From Pyropia yezoensis (Eukaryota > Rhodophyta > Bangiophyceae > Bangiales > Bangiaceae), in contig CM020619.1 in assembly GCA_009829735.1 (NCBI GenBank), forward strand, positions 30,406,063-30,470,062: a stretch of DNA of 64,000 nucleotides, in the 5' to 3' direction. This document shows positions 1-10,085 of this stretch, in pieces. A program made the translations under genes and the position numbers. Within the stretch, counting starts at the first letter, position 1. Each line of letters starts with the position of its first letter. Below the pieces are notes generated by a model that saw nothing but the letters and a program-made list of their open reading frames with translations, searched no databases and was not told where the DNA came from.

Positions 1-23
1 CGACCCGAGGACGGGCCGAATCT

Positions 24-33
24 AAGGGGGGGA
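24..33 (+). other. Polypurine tract of an LTR element
   Basis: A purine run (AAGGGGGGGA) ends two bases before the LTR that begins at 36. This is where the plus-strand primer of an LTR retrotransposon normally lies, directly upstream of the 3' LTR. It indicates that bases 1-35 are the internal 3' end of an element whose body lies outside the window to the left. Confidence 0.65.
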
Positions 34-35
34 TA

Positions 36-398
36 TGTAGCAATATGGTTGTCCGTATTGTGACCCTAATATTAGGGGGGCTACTTCTAATCCTTAACTT
101 CCAATTTGAGAGTCCGAGCTGGTCACGGTATCTATAAGTTACGTATGACCAGAGGGACTTGCATCTTGGGGTGGAGGGTAGTTAGTAGTGTCTCCGAGGG
201 TTTATAACGAGGGGGCCGGTGGCGAATCCACCGCCGGCCAAGGTAGAACAACAAACCCCTCCCATTTGGGCTCCCATCTTGGTCCCGTGGCTTGCGCTCC
301 AAGGACAGCAACCTTGGCCTCCCGGTGACGTTGGTGCCGATCCCCCTTGGTGAGTGTTCCCTGAGAGTGGACGCGCGACGGATCCCTATTGTGCTACA
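36..398 (+). repeat. LTR (3' LTR of an off-window element), family A
   Basis: This 363-bp LTR starts TGTAGCA and ends TGCTACA, perfect short inverted termini. A second copy of identical length lies at 62539-62901 in the same orientation and differs by only a handful of substitutions and two single-base indels. A polypurine tract precedes this copy and no primer-binding site follows it, so it is read as the 3' LTR of an element to the left. The five bases after it (GGGTG) cannot be tested as a target duplication because the other end is not in the window. A palindromic segment around 216-238 can form a hairpin. Confidence 0.9.
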
Positions 399-2127
399 GG
401 GTGTCGCAGCGGCGGCGGGGGCGGCCGCCGCGGAAAATGGAGGCGACGCGGCCGGGGCCACGGCCGCCGCGCACGAGAGTGGCGCGGGTGCGGCTGCCGT
501 GGCGGCCGCTGGCGAGCCGGCCGGTGGCGGATCGGCCGGCAGACGGGCCGCTGGGTGCGCAGCGGCACCCAGTGGTGGGCCACCGACCACCGCCCCCGCG
601 GGTAAGACCGCGCGGCGGGCCAGAAAGGGCCAACGGGGCCGTGACGGGGCAGACGGCGGCGGTGGTTGCGGTTTTAAGGTGGCTGGTGGGGCCGTGGGCG
701 GTGGCGACGACGCCGCGGGGAGAACGGCCAACACGCCTGAGGGCGGGCGGGGGGCCATGGCCTCGTGCACGGACGGCCGTGCCGCCATGGCGTCTGCCCC
801 CAGCGGCCACGCCGATGGGGACGTCCCCATGGACGTGGACGACAAGGGCGGACCGACTGACGGCGGGCCGGCCGTTGACGCCGTTGGTGGCGGTTTGGCT
901 GGCGGCGGTTCTGGCTCGGTCGGTGCGATGGCCAAGGTGCCTGACGCCGCCGCCGGGCGGACGGCCAGCACGCTTGCGGGCGGGCCATCGCGCGACCCCG
1001 CCACTGGGGGGGGGAGTGACGCGGCAGTGGGAGGCCGTGCGGACACCGCGTCTGCCCCCCCCGTGCCTGGCAGTGGCGGTTGCGGTGGTGGACCTGCGCA
1101 GGTGGGTGCCACGGGCGGGACGGCGGACGCGGCGGTTAGCGGACGGGCCACCACCACGTCAGGCACCGGCAAGCCACGCCAGAGGGAACACCCCGGGGGG
1201 GACGGCGCCAATTTGCCGACCGTGGACCCCGTGCCGCCGCCGCCCGACCCGCCGCGAAATACTACGGCTGGGATGGAGGGGGTGGTGATGGCGGGGGAAA
1301 GGGATTTTGCACCCCCTCTCGGGACGGGCGCGGTGCCGTCAATCTCGACGGCCGACGCCACCGCCACCGCGCCGCCCGACACAGCCACACCATGCCGTGC
1401 GCCTGCGGCGGAGAGTTTTGGCTGGCCGCGCCGGGCCGCAGCGCCCGCGCAGCCGCTGGCTGCCCCAACGCCGACGGATGCCAGCGCCCCCCCAGCGACA
1501 GGCGCAGCTGCAGCTGCCACGGCCCCTGCCGCACGGCGGCCGCCGGCGCCCAACGACGCACCGACGGCGTCCTCAGCCTCGGCGGCCTCAGCCGAGGGGG
1601 CGTGCATGCCGCCCCCCCCGGCGCCGATCCCCCCGACCCTGGCCGCGGCCACGGCGCAGGCGGCGGCGGTGCGTGTCCCTGGCCTACCCCCGCGAGCGGC
1701 CGCCAAGGCGACCCGCCGCAAGCGGGTGCGGGGGACGGCCACGGCCGACGGCGCGGCATGCGCCGACGCCACCACGCGCCGCACCGCTGGCACTGCGCCG
1801 GGCGTGGCGCCGGCGAGGGCGATCGCCAAGGTGCGAACCCGCGCCGCCGCTCCGGCGACGCCACGCTTCCGCCCGCCCTCTGCAGCGGGGGACACGGACG
1901 CCCCCACCACGCCAGCCAATGAGCTGGCGCGGGCGGCCGTCCTCCCGACGTCGGCGCGGCCGACGGCCGCAGCTGGCGGGGCGGACGCCCAGATCGGGGG
2001 GGTGACCGCCGACGCGGCCACGCCGGACGACCCCCCCGCCACCGCTTCTTCGACGGCGGCTGCGGCGGCCCCACCGGCAGCCGCTGGCACCCCCCCCAAC
2101 GTTAGCGGCGAGCGTCGCCATGAGTGA
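399..2127 (+). pseudogene. ORF1 remnant of the non-LTR element
   Basis: The frame is open from the LTR boundary to a TGA at 2125-2127, about 575 codons. The product is almost wholly low-complexity Ala/Gly/Pro/Thr with scattered basic patches such as RRKRVRG near 1710. No domain is recognisable. The frame runs back into the LTR to an ATG at 292, but that start belongs to LTR sequence and the native 5' end is lost. The stop overlaps the ATG of the next ORF (ATG 2120-2122 inside ATGAGTGA), the tight coupling common in two-ORF retroelements. It could instead be GC-rich non-coding sequence that happens to be open; its position and the overlap favour ORF1. Confidence 0.5.
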
Positions 2128-4080
2128 CGCTCGCGGGGGGGGGGAGGCGGCCGGTGACCCCGCAGGGGGGGGGCAGGCCGGCGCGGGTGTGCCACCCACT
2201 GGAGGTGGGGCACAAGGGGCTCCACCCATTGGGGTGGGGGCCCCCCCTGGGGAAGGCCCGGGGGGCAACGACGCGGTGCGGGAGCGGCTGGCCACCACCA
2301 CGGTCTGTCCGGTGGCGGGCTGCGTGGAGAGGCTGGAGTGGGGGGTGACGTCGCAGGGGAGCATGGTCCACCTGCGACGCGCACACCTCCTCTCCGAGGT
2401 GCCGGCTGAGGTGGTTGCCGCGCTGCGGCTCAAGGCGTGCCGCTACTGTGGGCACGCCTGGGAGGCGGAGAGGCGCATGGGGGCCAAGTCCCCCCTCTCT
2501 GCCCATGAGCCGCAGTGCCGGCTCAACCCCAAGCAGGTGCGCCACCGCTGGGCGGCGGCGGCCGCAGCTGGAGGCGGCGCGACGGACGCCAGCGGGGCGG
2601 GCAGCGGCAGCGGAAACGGGACGGCGGCGGACGCGGCGGGGCTCTACCTCTTCGACAAGGACCACGCCGAGTGGCAGCGACGTCTTTCTACCTTCTTGAC
2701 CTCTGTGGCGCCCCCCGGCGCGGACTGGGCTCTGCTCGTGGCGTCCGGGGCGCGCACGGTGGCGCACGTGCCGCACGTGCTGCTGGCGTCGTGGCGCCGG
2801 CTGGGGGCGGCGGCGCTGGACTGGGCGCGGGTGGAGCCGCGGCAGCAGCACGCCTGGCTATGGCTGCTGGTGCTGCCGTCCCTCCTGCTCCACGTTCCCA
2901 CCGCCGACCCCAAGAGGCGACACACTCCGCTGTCGCGCCTCGCTCGCGCGGCCGCGGTGCTGGATAGCGACTGTGCGGCGGCCCTGGCGGACCGCGACGC
3001 GGGGATCAGGCGGCCGACCCCCCCTGGACAGGTGGGCACGGCCATTGGCACGGGGGCACCCAACGCGGGTCGGAGCGGCTGTCGCGCACGCGGCGCCGAC
3101 GCAGGGGCCACACCACGGCCGATGGCGGCGCAGCGGCGGCCGCTGCGGCTAGTCGTGGCCGGGCGCCTCAGCGCCGCCTCCCGCGCCCTGCCCGGCAATC
3201 CGCCGGCCCTGCGCTCGCTGGCGGTCTGGCTGGAGACACTGCGGCTGTTTCCCCGCGCCGGGCCCGGCCAGGCGACGCCCGCCTCGGTTGAGGCGGACTT
3301 TGCTGCATCCTTTGCCCGGGCAGCCGATTTCGGCGGCCGTGGCACGACACCCCGCCACGTCAGCCGGGAGGCGGTCGCGCTGGCCATCCGGTAGGCGCCG
3401 CGGCGGTCGGCGCCCGGCCCCTCAGGGCTCCGGATGGAGCACCTGTGGGCGCTGGGTGACGCGGGCCGCAACGCCCTGGTCGGCGTGGTCTCCCTCCTGG
3501 TGGGTGAGATGTCGGTCACGTGGGTGCCCGACGCCTCCAAGCTTGTCCTCGCCGGCGACGACCTCTTGCTGCTGCGCAAGCCCGGCGCCGACAGCGCCGA
3601 CGGGCTGCCCAAGCTCCGGCCAATCGGCATGCCGGAGGTGCTGCGCAAGCTGGCAGCGTCGGCGCTGGCGGGGACGGTGCGATCGGCGGCAGTGGAGCTG
3701 CTGGGGCCGCTCCAGCTGGGGGTGGGGGCGCCCAACGCGTGTGAATGGATCATCCACGCGCTGGAGGCCCATCTCGGCAGCCACCCCGACCACGCGGTGG
3801 CGCAGCTCGACTTCAGGAACGCCTTCAACAACGTGGCTCGTGCCGCGGCAAAGGCGTTCCTGAGCCGAGGCCTCCCCGTCGTCAACCACTACATGGAGTG
3901 GGTGTACGGCGGGGAGGGGCCACGCGTGTACGGCTGGGAGGACCCCGAGGGGGACGGCCACCAGCGGCTGTGGCTGACGGCCGAGCGGGGCGCCCAGCAG
4001 GGCGACCCGCTCGGCCCTCTGCTGCACGCGGCGGCGCTGGCGCTCGTGCTGGACAGGGTCCGCGCAGCGTACGCCCACCT
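399..4080 (+). mobile_element. Non-LTR retrotransposon, R2/NeSL-like, truncated at both ends
   Basis: Two overlapping plus-strand ORFs form the remains of a two-ORF non-LTR retrotransposon. The upstream ORF is cut off on its left by the LTR ending at 398. The downstream ORF has two N-terminal zinc fingers followed by a reverse transcriptase. Similarity stops near 4080, after the GAQQGDPLGPLL box and before any YxDD catalytic box or C-terminal endonuclease, so the 3' part is missing. The zinc-finger layout (CCHH then CCHC ahead of the RT) is what R2/NeSL-type elements show; the exact clade is inferred. With an internal stop as well, the copy is dead. Confidence 0.8.
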
Positions 4081-4135
4081 TTTTCTGGGTCATGCGCACG
4101 TCGCGAAAGAAAGAGCCACTCAAATCCTCTTCTGA
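2120..4135 (+). pseudogene. ORF2: zinc-finger reverse transcriptase with in-frame TAG
   Basis: The N-terminal third has a CCHH finger (CPVAGC ... HLRRAH, about 2305-2390) and a CCHC-like finger (CRYCGHAW ... HEPQC, about 2440-2520). The reverse transcriptase begins with the motif SAPGPSGLRMEHL (about 3405-3445). It continues with LRPIGMPEVLRKLA, LDFRNAFNNVAR (catalytic Asp box A region) and GAQQGDPLGPLL. A TAG at 3392-3394 interrupts one continuous frame: the RT motif SAPGPSGLRMEHL straddles the gap between this stop and the next ATG at 3434, so the stop is a mutation rather than a gene boundary. The frame ends at 4133-4135 in unrelated sequence, and the YxDD box and endonuclease are absent. 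The enzyme would have primed reverse transcription at a genomic nick; this copy cannot. Confidence 0.82.
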
Positions 4136-4515
4136 TAAAATCGACCAACAAGGTCGCGAGCGCGGCGCGCAGCACGGTTTCCCTTGCCATAGATGCCTGT
4201 GAGGTCGGCCAGTTCCGCCATCTGTAAGAGATCGTCGGCGTCGCCCTCCCCCACCGCGCCCGCTCCCAACGCCGATGAAAATGAAGCTAGCATGCTCTCA
4301 ATCTCGGCCCATTTACCCCCCGCACTCGAGTCCATTGCTCGGAGCAACCCCACTACCCTCGCAAACCACGCCCCCAGTGGCTCATCCGACCCAGCGGAGC
4401 ACAGGCCGAGGGCCGCCTCCTGCACGGAGAGCAAATCGGCAAGCTCCCGGAACTCGAGATCGTGCTGTCCGGCCGCCCGCAGGCCTTCAAGGGCATCACC
4501 CGGAAGACCAGCCAT
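4120..4515 (-). CDS. Small unknown helical protein
   Basis: A 131-residue ORF starts at the ATG at 4515 (MAGLPGDALEGLRA). The frame extends upstream to 4671, but that part reads as proline-rich untranslated sequence. The product is rich in Ala, Leu, Glu and Asp with regularly spaced hydrophobics, suggesting a helical bundle. It ends in a basic tail (GNRAARRARDLVGRFYQKRI). Its composition is less biased than surrounding junk frames, which supports real coding. I do not recognise the family. It lies tail-to-tail against the truncated non-LTR element and overlaps the last bases of that frame, so it could belong to whatever replaced the 3' end of that element. Confidence 0.45.
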   Translation of the reverse strand: MAGLPGDALEGLRAAGQHDLEFRELADLLSVQEAALGLCSAGSDEPLGAWFARVVGLLRAMDSSAGGKWAEIESMLASFSSALGAGAVGEGDADDLLQMAELADLTGIYGKGNRAARRARDLVGRFYQKRI

Positions 4516-4679
4516 GACGACAATGCAACTGCACAGGGGCAGCACACCCCACCACGGTGAATGGGGAGGGAGGGGGGCGGAGGGAAGTGGGGTCCAGCCG
4601 GAGCGAGGATGACGGCCAAGTCGACTGGGGAGGACCGGGAGGGGGTGCCGGCGAACGAGGGCGCGCGGCACACTGGTCC

Positions 4680-4930
4680 TTGCCGGCGGCCGGCTGTCTC
4701 GCAGTTGGATCCACTTGGTTCAAATCGGATGCGCAGTCTCAAGACAAGCCGCCGCATTTACGGGCTCCGAGACCGGCCTCCGACTCAGGATCTGGAAGAC
4801 CTCCAAGAGGTCTCCTAGACTTGGGTCCTTCGCTAAGACGGAAGGTGGGTTTTGAGACCACCCTCATATGAAGTGGGATTTAAGTCGATCCCGTCAGTCA
4901 GCGAATCGTGAATCGGGCTCCGGGGGCAGA
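4680..4930 (+). repeat. Dispersed repeat, copy 1 (inverted partner at 60965-61210)
   Basis: Segments around GACTCAGGATCTG, AAGACCTCC, CATATGAA.TGGGATTTAAGTCG and AATCGTGAA occur in the same order on the minus strand of 60965-61210. Identity is patchy, with small indels, so this is an old repeat family. Neither copy has coding potential of its own. The two copies lie in opposite orientation 56 kb apart. Its class is unknown; it could be an LTR, a LINE tail or a MITE fragment. Confidence 0.6.
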
Positions 4931-7150
4931 GTTCGACCATCGGGCGAGGCTGCCCCACGCGAGCCAGGTTGACGTGAGCTGCCCTCAACTCCACCTCATT
5001 CCTCGTTGTACTGCGTTGGTACTTGCGACCCCTGGCTTCCTAAACCGTAGAGCGTGCGTAATACTACACTAGTCAGGCTGTATTCACCTCCCGGACCCAT
5101 CCCATCTTCCCTGACCCCTTTCGAACCCGCCTGCCGTGCCTTCCCCCCACTTCCACCTTACCTCCGCGCCCGCCTGCAGACGACAGCCGCATCGGCAACA
5201 CCCCCTTTCTCACTAGCTAGTGAGTGTCAAATGTCGACCACTCTCGCTGAGATTCAAGGTATCCGTGGACTACAAGAGAAGCACAACACACGTGCTTGTA
5301 GAGGAGACCGAGGCGAGTAAGAAGTGTATTTTGTTTTTTCTGAGTGCTTCTGTTCTCTCTGAGCTACGAGCGAGGGAAGCCCACCGGACTGTCAGTGTCG
5401 CTCCGGGAATGTCGACCAGACCATGAAGCCAATGGAAACACCCGGATTTGAGATCAATCTGGGTCTGCGGTGCATGGTGGGCGAATCAATCATGCTGAGT
5501 GTAGCACGACCACGCACATTGGGCCACCTGGGTGCTATTTGACGACGTCAGAAATACACTTTGAAGTAGAGAAAAAAGCACAGCGTGGAGGGCGTCGACC
5601 CCCAGGTGTTAATGCTGAAACAGAAAGTGGACAACGTCTACGTCCATCTGCTGGTGGAAGGTCTCGAGCCCAGTTCATGTGATCTTCTGGTGCTGTTGGA
5701 TGCAAGCAGCGGAGAAAAATACATCCTTCAAGAATCGGCCTGCTTGGGGCCGTCAGGGGGGTCGACATTTCCGGCACTGGCTGACATTTGGCACCTACTA
5801 GCTATCCCCTCATCTTCCAAGCAAACTCACCCCCTATCCCTTTACCTCGCAAAATGCCCGCCTCGCTTAGCCAGGTCAAAACTGTCGACACTTTCCTTGC
5901 CCTCAGCTGCGACCCCAGCTCTCTCCTCACGGAGTCACCTCAACAGCCTCGTTCACCCTCTCGCTCCTCCCTTGTAAGTATTTGCCCCTTAAATCGCCAC
6001 CCGGAACCCAGGGGATATGGACTGGGACCTCTCCTTACATGTCCGGCCCCGATAACTCCCCCCAAGACACATCAACTCCCCACTACCCTGGGCGACACCA
6101 CGCTGTATCCCTGACATTTTGCGGACGTCGGCCGACCGCACAAAGGCCGCCGTCAACGCACTGTCGGAACCCTGTCATGGACGTCGAAGCTCGACAACGA
6201 GGAGCGAGTGACATCGTCGACCAACCACGGGCGGACATCCCCGTCTGTGCTGCCTGAATTTTATTCCCTGCGCTGCTTCAAAGCTGGCATCAAGGACCAG
6301 TCACATGATTCACCGACACTGAGGACACCGCACATCCTCGCTGGCGGCTGAGTGCGATATGACTGGCTCGCCGGCTTTTGGATTGACTGAATTCGGCCAG
6401 CTGGTTGGTGACTGGCTGGCCGGTCAAGGGATTGATTGAATTTGGCCTTGCTGGCCCTTACAGCCAGTCGGACCTTCTGGCCGATCGGCGTGTGGAGCCG
6501 GCTGGTGAGGCGCGCTGGGCGCCATCCACGGGACCCCCTTCGTTTCGGGCAAACTGGGGCTGCACTCCTTTAGTGCGCACGCCCGCCCATGCTTTGTTCT
6601 GAGAGACATGCTTTGTTTTTGGACCGTTCTGTGCCTACCGGCGGTGCGATGGGGAATCGCATGCTTTGGGGCACCTCGGGTGCCCCGACGCGAGTATATA
6701 GTGCGTTGGTGTCGGCGCCACCGGGGGAGACGAGAGGGGCAACCACAGACACAGACCAAAGACACTGTTTACCTTTTGTACCCTCGATCCCCACCGACGT
6801 CGCGCCCATCTTCTTCCCCAGACCCACCCCCGTCGAGACCACCGTCCTCTTCCCCGTGCCCCGCCGCCCCATGGGCTCGCAGGGCCCGCTGACACCCCCA
6901 CGAGTACGTTGAGGGCTCCCCGGTTTTGGGTGGGTCCTCACATGTGGTAGCTTCCGATTGTTCGACTTTCTACCTGGCGGTGACCCCGATTCCGTGCGTG
7001 ATTTGGACCTCCCTGCGATTGTGACGTCGTGTTGCCCCCTGCGTTCGGCTTGCCACGGGCATTGTAATACGAACGCAGTGGGTTCCACGAATCACACCGA
7101 AAGAATTTATCCCTGACACTGCCATCGCGCTTGATGTCACGGATTTTTTC
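4931..7150. other. Spacer with possible spliced exons, no firm gene
   Basis: No long convincing ORF is present. Short plus-strand stretches look exon-like: codons from an ATG at 5231 (MSTTLAEIQGIRGL) run into a GTAAGA at about 5318, and codons from an ATG at 5853 (MPASLSQVKTVDTFLAL) run into a perfect GTAAGT donor at about 5973. A frame from 5585 (MEGVDPQVLMLKQKVDNVYV) is also less compositionally biased than its surroundings. I could not chain these into one gene. A TATATA box lies at 6695-6700. Degenerate duplications of a TTGATTGAATT..GGCC motif occur at 6380-6460. Confidence 0.3.
6695..6700 (+). promoter_or_regulatory. TATA-like box
   Basis: CGAGTATATAGTGCG stands out in otherwise GC-rich sequence about 450 bases upstream of the zinc-finger ORF and 1.6 kb upstream of a gag ORF. 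It could be the promoter of the zinc-finger gene or the U3 promoter of a decayed LTR. No transcription start can be assigned from sequence. Confidence 0.3.
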
Positions 7151-7153
7151 TTT

Positions 7154-7930
7154 TTGGTCAACCGATTGTTGAATCCCAGATCAAGTTCCGAATTTTCTTT
7201 CTCGGCTGTGGCGGCCGCGTCGGCATCCTCCGGCACGACGGCCCGCAACACGGTGGCCACGTCACGTGGAAACCCTGAGACCCGCGCACCCCCGACGACC
7301 CGCGCACCCCCGACGACCCGCGCACCCCCGACGATCCGCGGCGCTGGTACAGCGCGCGGCTCGTCGGCACGCGGCAGTCCGTCGGCACGCGGCCCCGTGG
7401 GAGGGCACCACCACCCGGGGGCACGCAGCCCCCCGGCGGGCGCCTTCTCCACCTCCACCCAGGCGGCCCCCCCGCACCTATCCCTACTGGGGCGGACCGC
7501 CCCCAAGCCCCCCCTCTCGGGCAAGGGCAAGGGCCCTGCCTCGGCGGGCACAGCGGCCCGGACGAACCGGCGCCTGCTGCTACCCCCGCAGGAGCCGGCG
7601 CGCCGTTTCATCGTGCCGCCCCCACCGCTGATTGGGCACATTAAGCCGACCACCGCGCGGGCGGTGGAACAGCGCGAACAGCGCTGAATCGCCAAGGCCC
7701 GCCGCATCCCACTGGGCACACACCAGTGTAAGCCCTGCGGTGTGACGTGTAACAGCCTATCGGTGTTGCGCGACCATCGCAACTCACGTCGGCATCGCAA
7801 TACTGTCAACCGCCCTTCCACTCTCCCACGCTGCGATCCCTGTGGGCGTGAATTTGATTCGGTGGTTCACTTCGAAAGCCACTTGCGTGGCGAGGCGCAC
7901 CACCGCCATCTGGCGCGGGGCACCGATTGA
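7154..7930 (+). pseudogene. Two U1-like (zf-met/JAZ) zinc fingers, frame broken by TGA
   Basis: One frame runs from the region of 7154 to a TGA at 7928-7930 but carries an in-frame TGA at 7685-7687. After that stop come two fingers with identical spacing, C-x2-C-x12-H-x5-H: CKPC...HRNSRRH (about 7731-7786) and CDPC...HLRGEAH (about 7831-7890). This spacing is that of matrin/U1C/JAZ-type fingers, which bind double-stranded RNA or structured RNA. The N-terminal part is low-complexity and includes a threefold RAPPTT repeat. There is no ATG near 7154, so the 5' end is probably in an upstream exon. Either the TGA is a disabling mutation or it lies in an unrecognised intron. Confidence 0.55.
7280..7333 (+). 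repeat. 18-bp tandem repeat, three copies
   Basis: Three consecutive copies of ACCCGCGCACCCCCGACG, the last with minor change downstream, encode RAPPTT three times within the zinc-finger ORF. The unit is a multiple of three, so the frame is preserved. Confidence 0.8.
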
Positions 7931-8273
7931 CAACCCCCATTGAACTACCGCGCGAGCCCGATTTTCCCCTTCTGATCTCCCCCCCGCGTGAGAATCCGAC
8001 AAGACCGACTCGGGCCCGAGCGCGGACGCCGACCGAAAATCCGATTGCGCGCCCTCGAACGATTTGCTTGTGATTGGATTTAACGAAATAGTGTTGCACG
8101 CTCTTGATCTCGTCGCCGCGATCCCGCGGCACTTGACCAATTGTCGCGCGCCACTACGTCGCTTGACCAAATTACTTACACAAATCCCTCCAGACTTCGA
8201 CTGGGCATTTCTTGTAAGTCGAGATCGCTCTGTACTGTGAAATTGTAACTCCTGGAGTTAACTCCTGGAAACG

Positions 8274-9152
8274 ATGGACCCTTCGAGTATTGCTGGCGGG
8301 ACCCCGGTCACTTCTGGGTCGACATCCGGCACCCCCAGTGTCGAGGCATGGAATCAGCTTACGACATTTGTGACGCAAATGCGTGACGAGCTCGAGGCAC
8401 ACAAGGTGGAATTGGAAGACACGAAGCAGCAGCTCGCCGAGACCAAGGCGAAAGCAGCCCGTGAGAATGCAAAACCCGCACGGCTGAACAAGCCCGGGCT
8501 GTTCTCTGGCAAACCCGGGACCATTGAAGCGTGGTGCTCCCACATGGACTCCTACGTCCGGTTGAGTGAACCCGCCGAAGCGTGTCGTGTCGCTTGCACC
8601 TATCTCGATGGAGAAGCGTTCAACTGGTGGCATACCTATAGTCAGACTACAGACGTTTCGAGCTGGGACGCCTTCCGTGCTGCACTCATCCGGCGCTTCA
8701 GTCCCCTGAACAAGACGCAGGCGGCACGGGAGAAGCTGCACGCAGGGCGACAGATTAAGGACGTCGGGACGTTTAACAAGACTTTCCTGAGCGTCGTCGT
8801 GGACATCCCAGACATCACTGAAGCGGAAAAGATTGACCGCTACACGTGAGGTCTGAAGCGGGACATCTGGCAGGCATTGTGCCTCAAAAACTACACTGAA
8901 CTCGAGCCTCTAACGACAGACGCCCTGCGCGTAGAAGCTGCCAAGGCTGGAGCCTCGCGCTTCACGAACAACCTCAGCAGCACCTCTGGTAAGCCGTCTG
9001 CGACGGGTGTCGTCCCCATGGACATTTCCAGCATCAAGGTCGAGAAGCTCACGCCAGAGAAGCGCCAGCGCTGTATGCGCGAGGGACTCTGCCTCCGCTG
9101 TCGCGAAAAGGGGCACCTGGCAAAGGACTGCCCAAAAGGCCAGCGGAACTGA
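8274..9152 (+). pseudogene. Gag of Ty3/gypsy fragment, in-frame TGA
   Basis: The frame starts at ATG 8274. A coiled-coil-like segment rich in Glu, Lys and Gln (about residues 35-65) precedes the capsid-type region containing LDGEAFNWWHTYS. The C-terminus has the zinc knuckle CLRCREKGHLAKDC (C-x2-C-x4-H-x4-C, about 9091-9132) that packages RNA in retrotransposon particles. A TGA at 8847-8849 splits the otherwise continuous frame; the codon fits a CGA-to-TGA change. The gag stop is at 9150-9152, 13 bases after a -1 slippery heptamer. Confidence 0.82.
9131..9137 (+). promoter_or_regulatory. Predicted -1 ribosomal frameshift site (CCCAAAA)
   Basis: In the gag frame the codons read tgC CCA AAA, an exact X XXY YYZ slippery heptamer. 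It lies 13 bases before the gag stop. The protease-RT frame is the -1 frame and is open across this point. No downstream pseudoknot has been computed. The chromovirus further right has an equivalent heptamer at its gag end, which strengthens the reading. Confidence 0.6.
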
Positions 9153-10085
9153 AGCAGCAACCGTCGTCAACAACGGTGAAAGATGCTCCTTTGGTTCCGG
9201 AAAACAAATCGTCACCCTTTGAAGGCCCGCGTCTCGGGCTACTGCTTTCTACTGCTTCTGTCAATGGCCATGTTGTTAAGGTGATGTTCGACGACGGGTC
9301 TCCCATCAACGTCGTCTCCAGGCGCCTCATGAAAACCCTGAATGTCAAGACCACTGAAACGGACTTCGCGGCAAACATGCCCGATGGACGTACCCATGTA
9401 CTCGCTGAAACCATTGAACCCTTAGAGATTCACATCGGCCTTTACCAAGAACGATTACGGTTCGCCGTATGCGACCTCAGTGCATACGACGTTATCCTCG
9501 GTAAGAAATGGCGCGATGACAAGGGCGCCAAGATCAACAACAAGAAGAACAATATATCCTTTAAGTTCAACCACAAGAATATTTCTATCACCGCCTCCCT
9601 CAAGAAACTGGAGGGCCTCATTAGCCGGCAACGACTCGCACGTGACCTCATCCAAAGGACCCCGGTATTCGCCATCTACCTGCAGTCTGAAGACCCCTCA
9701 AGCAGCTTTGACATCAACTCCATCATTATGGGAGAAGCCGAAGACTAAAATGAAGTCCAACAGATTCTCAAGGAGTACGCTGACGTCTTCCCGGCTGAGC
9801 TCCCGGACGGACTCCCTCCCGAGCGTAGTCACAAGTTTAGCATCAAGCTGACCGACGACACTGAACCACGTCGCAACGGTAGTTACCGCCTCTCCGAGTG
9901 GGAACTCGATGAACTCAAGACGCAACTTGCGACCCTGATTCGGAAGGGATTCATCCAGCCAAGTGCCTCACCGTGGGGCTCCTCCGTTCTATTTGCGGCG
10001 AAGAAGGACGGCGGCTGGCGGATGTGCATCGACTACCGAGCATTGAACAAGGCCACCATCAAGAATGCATATCCTCTACCACGCC
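9138..10085 (+). pseudogene. Protease and N-terminal reverse transcriptase of Ty3/gypsy fragment
   Basis: In the frame -1 to gag, an aspartic protease carries VMFDDGSPINVVS near 9285-9325; the usual D-S/T-G is D-D-G here. A TAA at 9746-9748 interrupts the frame. The same frame then continues into a reverse transcriptase start with [53 protein letters not shown] and AYPLPR. The domain stops near 10085 before the catalytic Asp boxes. Divergence at the protease active site plus the internal stop indicate a decayed copy. Confidence 0.8.

Larger units (their letters stand above)
8274..10085 (+). mobile_element. Ty3/gypsy retrotransposon fragment (gag, protease, partial RT)
   Basis: Gag with a CCHC knuckle, an aspartic protease and the N-terminal part of a reverse transcriptase follow each other in the order of Ty3/gypsy elements. 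Homology ends abruptly near 10085 just after the RT motif YPLPR, where G-rich simple sequence begins. The catalytic YxDD, RNase H, integrase and 3' LTR are therefore missing. I cannot define a 5' LTR upstream. Two in-frame stops (8847 and 9746) show the copy is inactive. Its gag and pol differ clearly from the chromovirus at 46-57 kb, so it is a separate lineage. Confidence 0.85.

Noticed and set aside
132..2384. 750-codon minus-strand frame opposite the non-LTR element
   Set aside because: Pro/Ala/Arg low-complexity shadow of the plus-strand ORFs and of the LTR; no domain.
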